A stretch of 64,000 nt of DNA from Streptomyces sp. Edi4 (lineage in GTDB: Bacteria > Actinomycetota > Actinomycetes > Streptomycetales > Streptomycetaceae). Below are positions 1-8,658 of this stretch, in pieces. Location of the stretch: positions 6,758,001 to 6,822,000 of the forward strand of contig NZ_JBEJGY010000004.1 of assembly GCF_040253615.1 (NCBI RefSeq). The letters are read 5' to 3'. The translations under genes were made by a program, and so were the position numbers. Positions within the stretch are counted from its first letter, which is position 1; each line of letters opens with the position of its first letter. The notes below the pieces were generated by a model, which did not search any database, had not been told where the DNA came from, and saw only the letters and a program-made list of their open reading frames with translations.

Positions 1-651
1 CATTTTGTCGATCTTGCCGGGAATGGTCAGCCCGGGGCGGACCTCTCCGAAGCCCGGCTCCTTCTCCACAAGGAAGGTCGTCATCGACTTGTGGGGCGCG
101 GTCCCCTCGGGGTGTCCTTCGTCACTCCGGCACAACACGGCCACCAGCGAGGACGTCCCGCCGTTGGTCAGCCACATCTTCTGGCCGTTGAGGACGTATC
201 CCTCGCCGTCCTTGACGCCCTTGGACGTGATCGCCGACACGTCCGAGCCGAGCGCCGGCTCCGACATCGAGAACGCGCCGCGCACCTCGCCGAGCGCCAT
301 CCGCGGCAGGAACGTGTCCTTCTGCTCCTGGGTGCCGTGCTGCTTGAGCATGTACGCCACGATGAAGTGCGTGTTGATGATGCCGGACACCGACATCCAG
401 CCACGCGCTATCTCCTCCACGCACAGCGCGTAGGTGAGCAGCGACTCCCCGAGACCGCCGTACTCCTCCGGGATCATCAGGCCGAACAGGCCCAGCTCCT
501 TGAGCCCTTCGACGATCCGCGTCGGGTACTCGTCCTTGTGCTCCAGCTGGGTCGCGACCGGAATGATCTCCTTGTCGACGAAGTCCCGCACCGTGGAGAG
601 GATTTCCTGCTGGACGTCGGTCAGACCGGCGGTCTGCGCGAGACGGGCCAT
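1..651 (-). CDS. Acyl-CoA dehydrogenase, partial (probable methylsuccinyl-CoA dehydrogenase)
   Basis: FAD-dependent acyl-CoA dehydrogenase, truncated at its C-terminus by the window edge; about 217 residues are visible. It starts at ATG 651 (MARLAQTAGLTDVQQEI) behind GGGAG, one base after the MaoC stop. The N-terminal helical domain is followed by the middle-domain signatures FSMSEPALGSD and KMWLTNGG, typical of the FAD- and substrate-binding region. It is the last visible gene of a minus-strand operon running ccr-ecm-mcl-maoC-this gene. In the ethylmalonyl-CoA pathway the missing step between ethylmalonyl-CoA mutase and mesaconyl-CoA hydratase is oxidation of methylsuccinyl-CoA to mesaconyl-CoA, so position suggests that role. 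The substrate itself is inferred from context only; a general short-chain acyl-CoA dehydrogenase is the alternative. Confidence 0.85.
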   Translation of the reverse strand, partial: MARLAQTAGLTDVQQEILSTVRDFVDKEIIPVATQLEHKDEYPTRIVEGLKELGLFGLMIPEEYGGLGESLLTYALCVEEIARGWMSVSGIINTHFIVAYMLKQHGTQEQKDTFLPRMALGEVRGAFSMSEPALGSDVSAITSKGVKDGEGYVLNGQKMWLTNGGTSSLVAVLCRSDEGHPEGTAPHKSMTTFLVEKEPGFGEVRPGLTIPGKIDKM

Positions 652-652
652 C

Positions 653-1159
653 TCAGTTCTCCCGAAGTTCCGGGCGGCCGGGCTGTTCTCCGCCGCGCTC
701 CTTGATGTACGTCTCGGTCGGCACCATCACCTTGCGGCGGAAGACGCAGACCAGGGTGCCGTCCTGCTTGTAGCCCTTGGTCTCGACGTGCACGATCCCG
801 CGGTCGCTCTTGGACTTCGACGGGGTCTTGCCGAGCACCGTCGTCTCGCCGTAGATGGTGTCGCCGTGGAAGGTCGGCGCCACGTGCCGCAGCGACTCGA
901 TCTCCAGGTTGGCGATCGCCTTGCCGGAGACGTCCGGCACGCTCATGCCGAGCAGGAGCGAGTAGATGTAGTTGCCCACCACGACGTTCTTGCCGAAGTC
1001 GGTGGTGTTCTCGGCGTAGTTGGCGTCCATGTGCAACGGGTGGTGGTTCATGGTGAGCAGACAGAAGAGGTGGTCGTCGTACTCGGTGACCGTCTTTCCG
1101 GGCCAGTGCTTGTAGACGGCGCCGACTTCGAACTCTTCGTAGGTACGGCCGAACTGCAT
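653..1159 (-). CDS. MaoC-family hydratase (probable mesaconyl-CoA hydratase)
   Basis: Hot-dog-fold enoyl-CoA hydratase of 168 residues. A longer reading frame runs further upstream, but ATG 1159 (MQFGRTYEEFEVG) has GGAGG ten bases before it and leaves five bases after the mcl stop, so I chose it. The hydratase motif is seen as MNHHPLHMD with the catalytic Asp/His arrangement of MaoC proteins, followed by GNYIYSLLLGM. Between a malyl-CoA lyase and an acyl-CoA dehydrogenase it would hydrate mesaconyl-CoA to beta-methylmalyl-CoA in the ethylmalonyl-CoA pathway. It is about half the length of the two-domain proteobacterial mesaconyl-CoA hydratase, so it probably works as an oligomer of single hot-dog domains. 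Family assignment is secure; the substrate is inferred from the operon. Confidence 0.85.
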   Translation of the reverse strand: MQFGRTYEEFEVGAVYKHWPGKTVTEYDDHLFCLLTMNHHPLHMDANYAENTTDFGKNVVVGNYIYSLLLGMSVPDVSGKAIANLEIESLRHVAPTFHGDTIYGETTVLGKTPSKSKSDRGIVHVETKGYKQDGTLVCVFRRKVMVPTETYIKERGGEQPGRPELREN

Positions 1160-1164
1160 GGTGC

Positions 1165-2139
1165 TCACGCCTCCGGGGCTTCGAACGTCGTGGTGCGCTT
1201 CATGCCGGCGGCCCGGCCCTTGCCGGAGATGACCAGCGCCATCTTGCGGCTGGCCTCGTCGATCATCTCGTCGCCGAGCATCGCCGAGCCCTTCTTGCCG
1301 CCCGCCTCGGAGGTGCACCACTCATAGGCGTCCAGGATCATCTCGGCGTGGTCGAAGTCCTCCTGCGACGGCGAGAAGATCTCGTTGGACGCCTCGACCT
1401 GGCCCGGGTGCAGCACCCACTTGCCGTCGAAGCCGAGCGCGGCGGCGCGCTTGGCCACCTCGCGGTAGCCGTCCACGTTGCGGATCTGGAGGTAGGGTCC
1501 GTCGATCGCCTGGAGGTCGTTGGCGCGCGCGGCCATCAGGATCTTCATCAGGATGTAGTGGTAGGCGTCCGCGCCGTAGCCGGGCGGCTGCTCACCCACG
1601 ACGAGCGATTTCATGTTGATCGAGGCCATGAAGTCGGCCGGGCCGAAGATGATCGTCTCGGTGCGCGGTGAGGCCTCGGCGATCGCGTTCACGTTGTTCA
1701 GGCCGCGCGCGTTCTCGATCTGCGCCTCGATGCCGATCTTGCCGACCTCGAAGCCCATCGTCTTCTCGATCTGCGTCAGCAGCAGGTCGAGCGCCACCAC
1801 CTGGTCGGCGGTCTGCACCTTCGGCAGCATGATGCAGTCGAGGTTCTGCCCCGCGCCCTCGACGACGGTCACGACGTCGCGGTACGTCCACTCGGTCGTC
1901 CAGTCGTTCACGCGCACCACCCGCGTCTTGCCCGTCCAGTCGCCCTCGTTGAGGAACTTGACGATGGTGTGCCGCGCCTCGGGCTTGGCCAGCGGCGCGC
2001 AGGCGTCCTCCAGGTCGAGGAAGACCTGGTCGGCGGGGAGCCCCTGGGCCTTCTCAAGGAAGCGGGGGTTCGACCCGGGGACCGCGAGGCAGGAGCGGCG
2101 CGGGCGGAGCCGGTTGACGGGGGAGACGGGGGAGCTCAT
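1165..2139 (-). CDS. mcl: HpcH/HpaI-family CoA lyase (malyl-CoA/beta-methylmalyl-CoA lyase)
   Basis: 324-residue member of the citrate lyase beta-subunit/HpcH superfamily. Near the N-terminus RRSCLAVPGSNPRFLEKA is the CoA-binding signature; FLDLEDACAP carries the acidic residues preceding the metal site; IGIEAQIENARGLNN and IIFGPADFMAS hold the Mg-binding Glu and Asp. The start ATG 2139 overlaps the ecm stop by four bases (ATGA), with GGAGG inside the ecm end, so translation is probably coupled. The reaction would be cleavage of beta-methylmalyl-CoA to glyoxylate and propionyl-CoA, and of malyl-CoA to glyoxylate and acetyl-CoA, in the cytosol. The operon position directly after ccr and ecm makes this role much more likely than a citrate lyase role. 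Confidence 0.9.
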   Translation of the reverse strand: MSSPVSPVNRLRPRRSCLAVPGSNPRFLEKAQGLPADQVFLDLEDACAPLAKPEARHTIVKFLNEGDWTGKTRVVRVNDWTTEWTYRDVVTVVEGAGQNLDCIMLPKVQTADQVVALDLLLTQIEKTMGFEVGKIGIEAQIENARGLNNVNAIAEASPRTETIIFGPADFMASINMKSLVVGEQPPGYGADAYHYILMKILMAARANDLQAIDGPYLQIRNVDGYREVAKRAAALGFDGKWVLHPGQVEASNEIFSPSQEDFDHAEMILDAYEWCTSEAGGKKGSAMLGDEMIDEASRKMALVISGKGRAAGMKRTTTFEAPEA

Positions 2140-4163
2140 GCGGGGACCTCCAACGGGTCGAGCTTGTTCGCTTTCCGGATCTCGTCGACGATACGGCCGA
2201 TGATCTCCGTGATACCGAAGTCCTTGGGGGTGAAAACGGCGGCCACACCCGCCGTGCGCAGTTCCTCGGCGTCGGCGGGCGGGATGATCCCGCCGGCGAT
2301 CACCGGGATGTCGCCCGCGCCCGCCTCGCGCAGACGCACCAGGACGTCCGGGACGAGTTCGGCGTGCGAGCCGGACAGAATGGACAGACCCACACAGTGC
2401 ACGTCCTCGGCGAGTGCGGCGCTGACGATCTGCTCGGGGGTCAGCCGGATGCCCTGGTAGACCACCTCGAAGCCGGCGTCACGCGCGCGCACCGCGATCT
2501 GCTCGGCCCCGTTGGAGTGCCCGTCGAGACCGGGCTTGCCGACCAGCAGGCGCAGCCGCCCCGAGCCCAGGTCCGACGCCGTGCGGGCCACTTTCTCGCG
2601 TACCAGGGCCAGCGGCGTGCCCTGCTCGGCGGTGACCGCGACCGGGGCCGACGAGACGCCCGTGGGGGCCCGGAACTCGCCGAACACCTCGCGCAGCGCC
2701 TGCGACCACTCGCCGGTGGTGACCCCCGAGCGCACGCATTCCAGCGTGGCCTCCATAAGGTTGCCCGTCCCCTTGGCGGCCTCCTTGAGCTTCTCCAGGG
2801 CCTTGCACGGGCGCGGGTGGTTGAAGGGCGGCTGGTAGCGGGTGTCGCGCCAGTGCTTCAGCGCGGCCACGACCCGGGCCTCGACGGCCGGGTCGACCGT
2901 CATGATCGCCCCGTCCAGGTCCGCGGTGAGCGGGCTCGGCTCGGTGGACTCGTAGCAGTTGACGCCGACGATCCTCTCCTCGCCGGCCTCGATGCGGGCC
3001 CGGCGCTCGGCGTGCGAGGAGACCAGCTGCGACTTGAGGTAGCCCGACTCGACGGCGGCGAGCGCCCCGCCCATCTCCTGGATGCGGTCGATCTCCGCCA
3101 GGCACTCGCTCACCAGCGAATCCACCTTGGCCTCGATGACGTGCGAGCCGGCGAAGATGTCCTCGTACTCGAGCAGGTCGCTCTCGTGCGCGAGCACCTG
3201 CTGGATGCGCAGCGACCACTGCTGGTCCCAGGGGCGCGGAAGGCCCAACGCCTCGTTCCAGGCGGGGAGTTGGACCGCCCGGGCGCGCGCGTCCTTGGAC
3301 AGCGTCACGGCCAGCATCTCCAGCACGATCCGCTGGACGTTGTTCTCGGGCTGCGCCTCGGTCAGGCCGAGGGAGTTGACCTGGACGCCGTAGCGGAAGC
3401 GGCGCTGCTTGGCGTCCTCGATCCCGTACCGCTCCCGCGTGATCTTGTCCCAGATGCGGCCGAAGGCGCGCATCTTGCACATCTCCTCGATGAAGCGGAC
3501 ACCCGCGTTCACGAAGAAGGAGATGCGGGCCACCACATCGCCCTTGCGGTCCTCGGGGATCTGGCCCGAAGCGAAGACCGAGTCGAGCACGGCGATCGCC
3601 GTGGACATCGCGTACGCGATCTCCTGGACCGGGGTGGCACCCGCCTCCTGCAAGTGGTAGCTACAGATGTTGATCGGGTTCCACTTGGGGATGTTGTTCA
3701 CGGTGTAACAGATCATGTCTGTCGTCAGCCGCAGCGAAGGACCCGGCGGGAAGACGTGCGTCCCGCGCGAAAGGTACTCCTTCACGATGTCGTTCTGCGT
3801 GGTGCCCTGGAGCTTGGTGATGTCCGCGCCCTGCTCCTCGGCGACCACCTGGTACATGGCGAGCAGCCACATCGCGGTGGCGTTGATCGTCATCGAGGTG
3901 TTCATCTGCTCCAGGGGAATGTCCTGGAACAGCCGCCTCATGTCACCGAGGTGGGAGACGGGGACCCCGACCCGGCCGACCTCGCCGCGGGCGAGGATGT
4001 GGTCGGGGTCGTATCCGGTCTGCGTCGGAAGGTCGAACGCGACCGACAGACCCGTCTGACCCTTGGCGAGGTTGTTGCGGTAGAGCTCGTTGGACGCCTC
4101 GGCGGTCGAGTGACCGGCGTACGTCCGCATGAGCCACGGCCGATCCTTCTGACGCTCCGTCAT
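2136..4163 (-). CDS. ecm: Ethylmalonyl-CoA mutase (B12-dependent)
   Basis: 675-residue acyl-CoA mutase of the methylmalonyl-CoA mutase superfamily, also called MeaA. The N-terminal TIM-barrel domain starts with RTYAGHSTAEASN and LSVAFDLPTQTGYDPDH. The C-terminal cobalamin-binding domain begins near residue 539 with GKPGLDGHSNGAEQ, in which His549 would be the lower axial ligand to cobalt, followed by GLSILSGSH and VIAGGIIPP. One polypeptide holds both domains, as in ethylmalonyl-CoA mutases, and no small mutase subunit is adjacent. It converts ethylmalonyl-CoA to methylsuccinyl-CoA. It starts 14 bases after the ccr stop, behind GGGAG, in the order ccr-ecm-mcl that defines the pathway. Methylmalonyl-CoA mutase activity is the less likely alternative. 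Confidence 0.93.
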   Translation of the reverse strand: MTERQKDRPWLMRTYAGHSTAEASNELYRNNLAKGQTGLSVAFDLPTQTGYDPDHILARGEVGRVGVPVSHLGDMRRLFQDIPLEQMNTSMTINATAMWLLAMYQVVAEEQGADITKLQGTTQNDIVKEYLSRGTHVFPPGPSLRLTTDMICYTVNNIPKWNPINICSYHLQEAGATPVQEIAYAMSTAIAVLDSVFASGQIPEDRKGDVVARISFFVNAGVRFIEEMCKMRAFGRIWDKITRERYGIEDAKQRRFRYGVQVNSLGLTEAQPENNVQRIVLEMLAVTLSKDARARAVQLPAWNEALGLPRPWDQQWSLRIQQVLAHESDLLEYEDIFAGSHVIEAKVDSLVSECLAEIDRIQEMGGALAAVESGYLKSQLVSSHAERRARIEAGEERIVGVNCYESTEPSPLTADLDGAIMTVDPAVEARVVAALKHWRDTRYQPPFNHPRPCKALEKLKEAAKGTGNLMEATLECVRSGVTTGEWSQALREVFGEFRAPTGVSSAPVAVTAEQGTPLALVREKVARTASDLGSGRLRLLVGKPGLDGHSNGAEQIAVRARDAGFEVVYQGIRLTPEQIVSAALAEDVHCVGLSILSGSHAELVPDVLVRLREAGAGDIPVIAGGIIPPADAEELRTAGVAAVFTPKDFGITEIIGRIVDEIRKANKLDPLEVPA

Positions 4164-4177
4164 AACCGCTCCCGGTC

Positions 4178-5515
4178 TCAGATGTTGCGGAAGCGGTTGA
4201 TGGCGTCGAGGTGCTTCTCGCGCAGCTCGGGGTCGCTGACGCCAAGACCCTCGCGGGGCGCGAGCGCGAGCACGCCGACCTTGCCCTGGTGCAGGTTGCG
4301 GTGCACGTCATAGGCCGCCTGCCCGGTCTCCTCCAGGGAGTACACCTTGGAGAGCGTCGGGTGGATCTTGCCCTTGGCGATGAGGCGGTTGGCCTCCCAC
4401 GCCTCGCGGTAGTTGGCGAAGTGCGAGCCGATGATGCGCTTGAGGGACATCCACAGGTAGCGGTTGTCGTATTCGTGCATGTAGCCCGAGGTGGAGGCGC
4501 AGGTGGTGATGGTGCCGCCCTTGCGCGTGACGTAGACGCTCGCGCCGAAGGTCTCGCGGCCCGGGTGCTCGAAGACGATGTCGATGTCCTCGCCGCCGGT
4601 GAACTCGCGGATGCGCTTGCCGAAGCGCTTCCACTCCTTGGGGTCCTGGGTCTGCTCGTCCTTCCAGAACTTGTAGCCCTCGGCGTTGCGGTCGATGACC
4701 GCCTCGGCGCCCATGGCGCGGCAGATGTCGGCCTTCTCGGGGCTGGAGACGACACAGATGGGGTTGGCGCCACCGGCGAGCGCGAACTGCGTGGCGTAGG
4801 AGCCGAGTCCGCCGCTCGCGCCCCAGATCAGGACGTTGTCGCCCTGCTTCATGCCGGCGCCGTTGCGGGAGACCAGCTGGCGGTACGCGGTCGAGTTGAC
4901 CAGACCGGGCGCCGCCGCCTCCTCCCAGCTGAGGTGCTTGGGCTTGGGCATCAGCTGGTTGGACTTGACCAGCGCGATCTCGGCGAGGCCGCCGAAGTTG
5001 GTCTCGAAGCCCCAGATGCGCTGCTCGGGGTCGAGCATCGTGTCGTTGTGGCCGTCGGAGCTCTCCAGCTCGACCGACAGGCAGTGCGCGACGACCTGGT
5101 CGCCGGGCTGCCAGGCGTTGACGCCGGGGCCGGTGCGCAGCACGACACCCGCGAGGTCGGAGCCGATGATGTGGTACGGCAGGTCATGGCGCTTGGTGAG
5201 CTCGCTCAGCCTGCCGTAGCGCTCCAGGAAGCTGAACGTGGACACCGGCTCGAAGATCGAGGTCCAGACCGAGTTGTAGTTGACCGAGGAGGCCATGACG
5301 GCCACCAGGGCCTCACCCGGGCCGAGTTCGGGGATCGCCACCTCGTCCAGGTGGATCGACTTGCGGGGGTCCTTGTCGCGGGTGCTGAGCCCGGCGAACA
5401 TCTCCGTCTCGTCCTTGTGCACGGTGATCGCGCGGTAGGAGTCGGGGAGCGGCAGAGCGGCGAAGTCGGCGGAGGTGGACTCCGGCGACTGGATCGCGTC
5501 CAGGATTTCCTTCAC
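4178..5515 (-). CDS. ccr: Crotonyl-CoA carboxylase/reductase
   Basis: 445-residue medium-chain dehydrogenase/reductase that reductively carboxylates crotonyl-CoA to ethylmalonyl-CoA using NADPH and CO2, the key step of the ethylmalonyl-CoA pathway and a source of polyketide extender units. The GTG start at 5515 has GGAGG seven bases upstream. Features seen: SSVNYNSVWTSIFEPVSTF near residues 75-95, the zinc-less MDR core GSDLAGVVLRTG, the NADP-binding GASGGLGSYATQFA near residue 235 and FEHPGRETFGASVYV. These are hallmarks of CCR rather than of simple alcohol dehydrogenases. First gene of the five-gene operon; it has 396 bases of its own upstream region, so the operon promoter should lie there. 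Confidence 0.95.
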   Translation of the reverse strand: MKEILDAIQSPESTSADFAALPLPDSYRAITVHKDETEMFAGLSTRDKDPRKSIHLDEVAIPELGPGEALVAVMASSVNYNSVWTSIFEPVSTFSFLERYGRLSELTKRHDLPYHIIGSDLAGVVLRTGPGVNAWQPGDQVVAHCLSVELESSDGHNDTMLDPEQRIWGFETNFGGLAEIALVKSNQLMPKPKHLSWEEAAAPGLVNSTAYRQLVSRNGAGMKQGDNVLIWGASGGLGSYATQFALAGGANPICVVSSPEKADICRAMGAEAVIDRNAEGYKFWKDEQTQDPKEWKRFGKRIREFTGGEDIDIVFEHPGRETFGASVYVTRKGGTITTCASTSGYMHEYDNRYLWMSLKRIIGSHFANYREAWEANRLIAKGKIHPTLSKVYSLEETGQAAYDVHRNLHQGKVGVLALAPREGLGVSDPELREKHLDAINRFRNI

Positions 5516-5911
5516 GGTGTTGCCTCCGGCGAAGCGCCCGACGGGGGGCGTTGAGGGTCTTCGGGGGTTGGTGCTGTGGAGGTGTGCCGTCGGTTCGGCG
5601 GTGTGGTGCGAGTACGGCAGCGCCTGGTGGGCGCGGGAGGGGTGCCTGTGACGCAGGCGTCCGGGTCATTCGCCGGGACGGCGGATGCGGGACACGGCCG
5701 GCGTACGAGGATGCTCCGTGCGCCGACCGCCCGGACAACATCAACGTATGGCACCCCGTGCCAACCCGCAAGACACTGCGTGCCAAGACTTTCTCTCAAT
5801 TGCCGAGCGCCCCGCACGGATGAGCGATGATCGATCGTTGCAGGTCAGCGGGGTCGCCCGGCCGCAGGCGCGGAGCGGGGCCGGACATCGCTGAGTGGGG
5901 CCGGACATACG
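5516..5911. other. Upstream region of ccr, no gene seen
   Basis: About 400 bases between ccr and the hairpin that follows tetR hold no convincing gene; all frames here give low-complexity Arg/Pro-rich peptides. It should hold the ccr operon promoter. The one ordered element I see is a 15-base interrupted palindrome TGGCAC-CCC-GTGCCA at 5749-5763, embedded in comparatively AT-rich sequence. It could be an operator, but nothing links it to a particular regulator. Confidence 0.4.
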
Positions 5912-5946
5912 GGTGGCCGCATCCCTGCCGGAGGGATGCGGCCACC
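5912..5946 (-). terminator. Strong hairpin terminator after tetR
   Basis: Perfect 15-base-pair stem with a 5-base loop: GGTGGCCGCATCCCT, loop GCCGG, then the exact reverse complement. It lies 35 bases beyond the tetR stop and upstream of ccr, so it would insulate ccr from tetR transcription. There is no U-tract, which is normal for Streptomyces terminators. Confidence 0.8.
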
Positions 5947-5981
5947 GATGGCACTGCGTGCCGCCCACGTCGTCGCGAGCG

Positions 5982-6785
5982 TCACCTCGTCCTGAGCGCC
6001 TGCTTGATGCTCTGCATGATCTCTTCGAGCGGCGCGTCCGTGCGGGCGACCGCGACCAGCACCTCGTCGCCGGCCGACACGGTGGCGGCGGGCTTCGGCC
6101 TGGCCGTGCGGCCCGCTCCTATGCCGGACCCGAACGTCTCGCGCACGATGGCGAAGGCGTGGTCGAGCTGGGCCTCCACATCGCCCTGGCCCCCGGCCCG
6201 CAGCCAGCGGCGCAGCACGTGGTTGTGCGCGGTGACCACGGCCGAGGCGGCGACCTCCGCGAGCAGCGGGTCGTCGTTGCCCGGCTGGTGGTCGTGCTCG
6301 TCGAAGTGCCCGAGCAGATAGCGGGTGAAAAGGCGCTCGTAGCGGGCGACCGAGGCGATCTCCGCCTCGCGCAGCGTCGGCACCTCGCGGGTCAGCTTGT
6401 AGCGGGCCACCGACACCGCGGGCGAGCCCGCGTACATCTTCATGACCTCCTTGATGCCCCGGCACACCGTGTCGAGCGGATGCTCGTGCGGGGGCGCGGC
6501 GTTCAGGACCGCCTCCGCCCGTACCAGGGTGTCGTCGTGGTCGGGGAAGATCGCCTCTTCCTTGGAGCGGAAGTGACGGAAGAAGGTCCGCCGGGCGACG
6601 CCGGCCCGCGCCGCGATCTCGTCGACGGTGGTGGCCTCGTACCCCTTCGCGGAGAACAGGTCCATGGCCGCGGCCGCGAGCTCCCGGCGCATTTTGAGCC
6701 GCTGGGCGGCGGCCCGGCTGCCCGCGGCGCTCTCCGGGGCGTCGGGCACGGCGTTCGTACGGGAGGACCTGACTGGCTGGGGCAT
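5982..6785 (-). CDS. TetR-family transcriptional regulator
   Basis: 267-residue repressor. The HTH lies near residues 35-80: AAAAMDLFSAKGYEATTVDEIAARAGVARR... with the recognition part RTFFRHFRSKEEAIF typical of TetR proteins. The rest is an all-alpha ligand-binding domain (residues about 90-215), and the C-terminal tail ends EIMQSIKQALRTR. I took ATG 6785 (MPQPVRSS) because the next upstream ATG, 6803, directly abuts a perfect inverted repeat and has no ribosome site; longer readings overlap the neighbouring dehydrogenase. It sits between the ccr operon and the 3-hydroxyacyl-CoA dehydrogenase gene, all on one strand, so control of this acyl-CoA metabolism by an acyl-CoA ligand is plausible but not shown. 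Confidence 0.88.
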   Translation of the reverse strand: MPQPVRSSRTNAVPDAPESAAGSRAAAQRLKMRRELAAAAMDLFSAKGYEATTVDEIAARAGVARRTFFRHFRSKEEAIFPDHDDTLVRAEAVLNAAPPHEHPLDTVCRGIKEVMKMYAGSPAVSVARYKLTREVPTLREAEIASVARYERLFTRYLLGHFDEHDHQPGNDDPLLAEVAASAVVTAHNHVLRRWLRAGGQGDVEAQLDHAFAIVRETFGSGIGAGRTARPKPAATVSAGDEVLVAVARTDAPLEEIMQSIKQALRTR

Positions 6786-6803
6786 GGACCGAACGTACTG
6801 CAT

Positions 6804-6823
6804 GGGCGCGGCAGGCCGCGCCC
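6804..6823. promoter_or_regulatory. Inverted repeat upstream of tetR
   Basis: GGGCGCGGC, two bases, GCCGCGCCC: perfect 9-base arms in the 91-base gap between the dehydrogenase stop and the tetR start. It could be the tetR autoregulatory operator or a terminator for the upstream dehydrogenase gene; the very short two-base loop favours a DNA site over an RNA hairpin. Confidence 0.45.
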
Positions 6824-6876
6824 ACGGGGGCGAGCTGTCAGGAGGCCGCAACAGCCCGCCCCACCCCGTGTCCGGC

Positions 6877-8658
6877 TCAGCGCCGGGCATACTCGCGGAA
6901 TCCGCGGCCCGTCTTGCGGCCGAGGCACCCGGCCGCCACGAGGTGTTCGAGCAGCGGCGCCGGGGCCAGGCCCGGGTCGCGGAACTCGGCGTGCAGCACC
7001 TTCTCGATGGCGAGCGAGACATCGAGGCCCACCACGTCCAGCAGTTCGAACGGGCCCATCGGGTAGCCGCCGCCCAGCTTCATCGCGGCGTCGATGTCAT
7101 CCAGGGTCGCGTAGTGCTCCTGGACCATCTTGACGGCGTTGTTGAGGTACGGGAAGAGCAGCGCGTTGACGATGAACCCGGCGCGGTCGCCGCAGTCCAC
7201 CGGGTGCTTGCGGATCTTCGCGGTGACCTCGCGGACGGTGGCGTGCACCTCGTCGGAGGTGAGCACGGTGCGGACCACCTCGACCAGTTTCATCGCCGGG
7301 GCGGGGTTGAAGAAGTGCATCCCGATGACGTCCTGCGGGCGCGAGGTGGCGCGGGCGCAGGCGACGACGGGCAGCGAGGAGGTGGTCGTGGCAAGGACCG
7401 CACCCGGCTTGCAGATCTTGTCCAGCGTCGCGAAGAGCTGCTGCTTGACGGCCAGGTCCTCCGCGACCGCCTCCACCGCGAGATCCACGTCGGCGAAGGA
7501 TTCCAGCGCGCCCGCCGCCGAGATCCGGTTCAGGGTCTCCTCGCGCGCCCCGGCGCTCATGCGGCCCTTGTCGACGGAGCGCGAAAGCGACGTGGCGACC
7601 CGGGACTTGGCCCCCTCGGCCTTCTCCAGGCTGCGCGCCGCGAGCACCACCTGGTAGCCGGCCTTGGCGAAGACTTCCGCGATGCCGGACGCCATCGTGC
7701 CCGAACCGGCCACGCCGACCGAACGGATCTCGCGGCTTCCGCCCGCGCCCGCGATGGCGCGCGGCGTCTGCGCGTCGGCCACCACGACCGAACTGCCCTC
7801 GCCCTCGTACGTGTAGAAGCCGCGCCCCTTCTTGCGGCCGGTCAGGCCGGCCTCGGCGAGCTGGCCGAGGATGGGCGCAGGGGCGTGCAGACGGTCGTGC
7901 GAGGCGGAGTACATCGCCTCGAGGACGGTGCGGGCGGTGTCGATGCCGATCAGGTCGAGCAGTTCGAGCGGGCCCATCGGAAGCCCGCAGCCCAGCTTCA
8001 TCGCGGCGTCGATGTCCTCGCGCGAGGCGTACTTGGACTCGTACATCGCGGCGGCCTGGTTGAGGTAGCCGAAGAGCAGGCCGTCCGCGACGAACCCCGG
8101 CCGGTCGCCGACCGCGACGGGCTCTTTGCCGAGGTCGAGGGCGAGCGCGGTGACCGCGTCCACGGCCGGGGGAGCGGTGAGCACGGAGGAGACGATCTCG
8201 ACCAGCTTCATGGCGGGCGCCGGGTTGAAGAAGTGCAGGCCGAGCACGCGCTCGGGGTGCGCGGAGTCGGCGGCGAGCCGGGTCACCGAGAGCGCGTTGG
8301 TGCCGGTCGCCAAGATGGTGGTGGGCGCGACGATGGAGTCGAGCGCCTGGAAGACCTGGTGCTTGAGCTCGTAGGACTCCGGCACGACCTCGATGACGAG
8401 ATCGGCCTCGGCCGCGGCCTGGAGGTCGGTGAACGTACGGAAGCGGGCGAGGATGTCGCCACGCTCCTGCGGGGTGATCCGCTCGCGGGACACCGCGCGG
8501 GCCGTGGAGGCCTCGAGGCAGGACACGGCCTGGCGGGCGGCGTGCTCGCTGATGTCGATGCCGATGACCTCGCGCCCGGCGCGGGCCAGGACCTCGGCGA
8601 TGCCGGTGCCCATCGTGCCGAGGCCGACCACGGCGACAGTGTTCAGGGGGATGTCCAT
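6877..8658 (-). CDS. Tandem-domain 3-hydroxyacyl-CoA dehydrogenase
   Basis: 593-residue protein made of two complete, homologous 3-hydroxyacyl-CoA dehydrogenase units. The first Rossmann fold starts at once (VAVVGLGTMGTGIAEVLARAG, residues 8-28) and the second near residue 313 (VGVAGSGTMASGIAEVFAKAG). Each unit has the catalytic HFFNPAPAMKLVE motif and a C-terminal helical domain with the sequence AAMKLG-G-PMGP-ELLD. ATG 8658 is preceded by GGAG at seven bases; upstream in-frame residues are not homologous in character. It would oxidise or form (S)-3-hydroxybutyryl-CoA with NAD(P), feeding crotonyl-CoA to ccr. Such internal duplications are known for actinobacterial members. Whether both halves are active cannot be told here; both keep the visible motifs. 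Confidence 0.92.
   Translation of the reverse strand: MDIPLNTVAVVGLGTMGTGIAEVLARAGREVIGIDISEHAARQAVSCLEASTARAVSRERITPQERGDILARFRTFTDLQAAAEADLVIEVVPESYELKHQVFQALDSIVAPTTILATGTNALSVTRLAADSAHPERVLGLHFFNPAPAMKLVEIVSSVLTAPPAVDAVTALALDLGKEPVAVGDRPGFVADGLLFGYLNQAAAMYESKYASREDIDAAMKLGCGLPMGPLELLDLIGIDTARTVLEAMYSASHDRLHAPAPILGQLAEAGLTGRKKGRGFYTYEGEGSSVVVADAQTPRAIAGAGGSREIRSVGVAGSGTMASGIAEVFAKAGYQVVLAARSLEKAEGAKSRVATSLSRSVDKGRMSAGAREETLNRISAAGALESFADVDLAVEAVAEDLAVKQQLFATLDKICKPGAVLATTTSSLPVVACARATSRPQDVIGMHFFNPAPAMKLVEVVRTVLTSDEVHATVREVTAKIRKHPVDCGDRAGFIVNALLFPYLNNAVKMVQEHYATLDDIDAAMKLGGGYPMGPFELLDVVGLDVSLAIEKVLHAEFRDPGLAPAPLLEHLVAAGCLGRKTGRGFREYARR

Noticed and set aside
6786..7022. Longer N-terminus for the TetR regulator
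   Set aside because: The extension is Arg/Ser/Pro-rich, overlaps the dehydrogenase gene and contains the inverted repeat.
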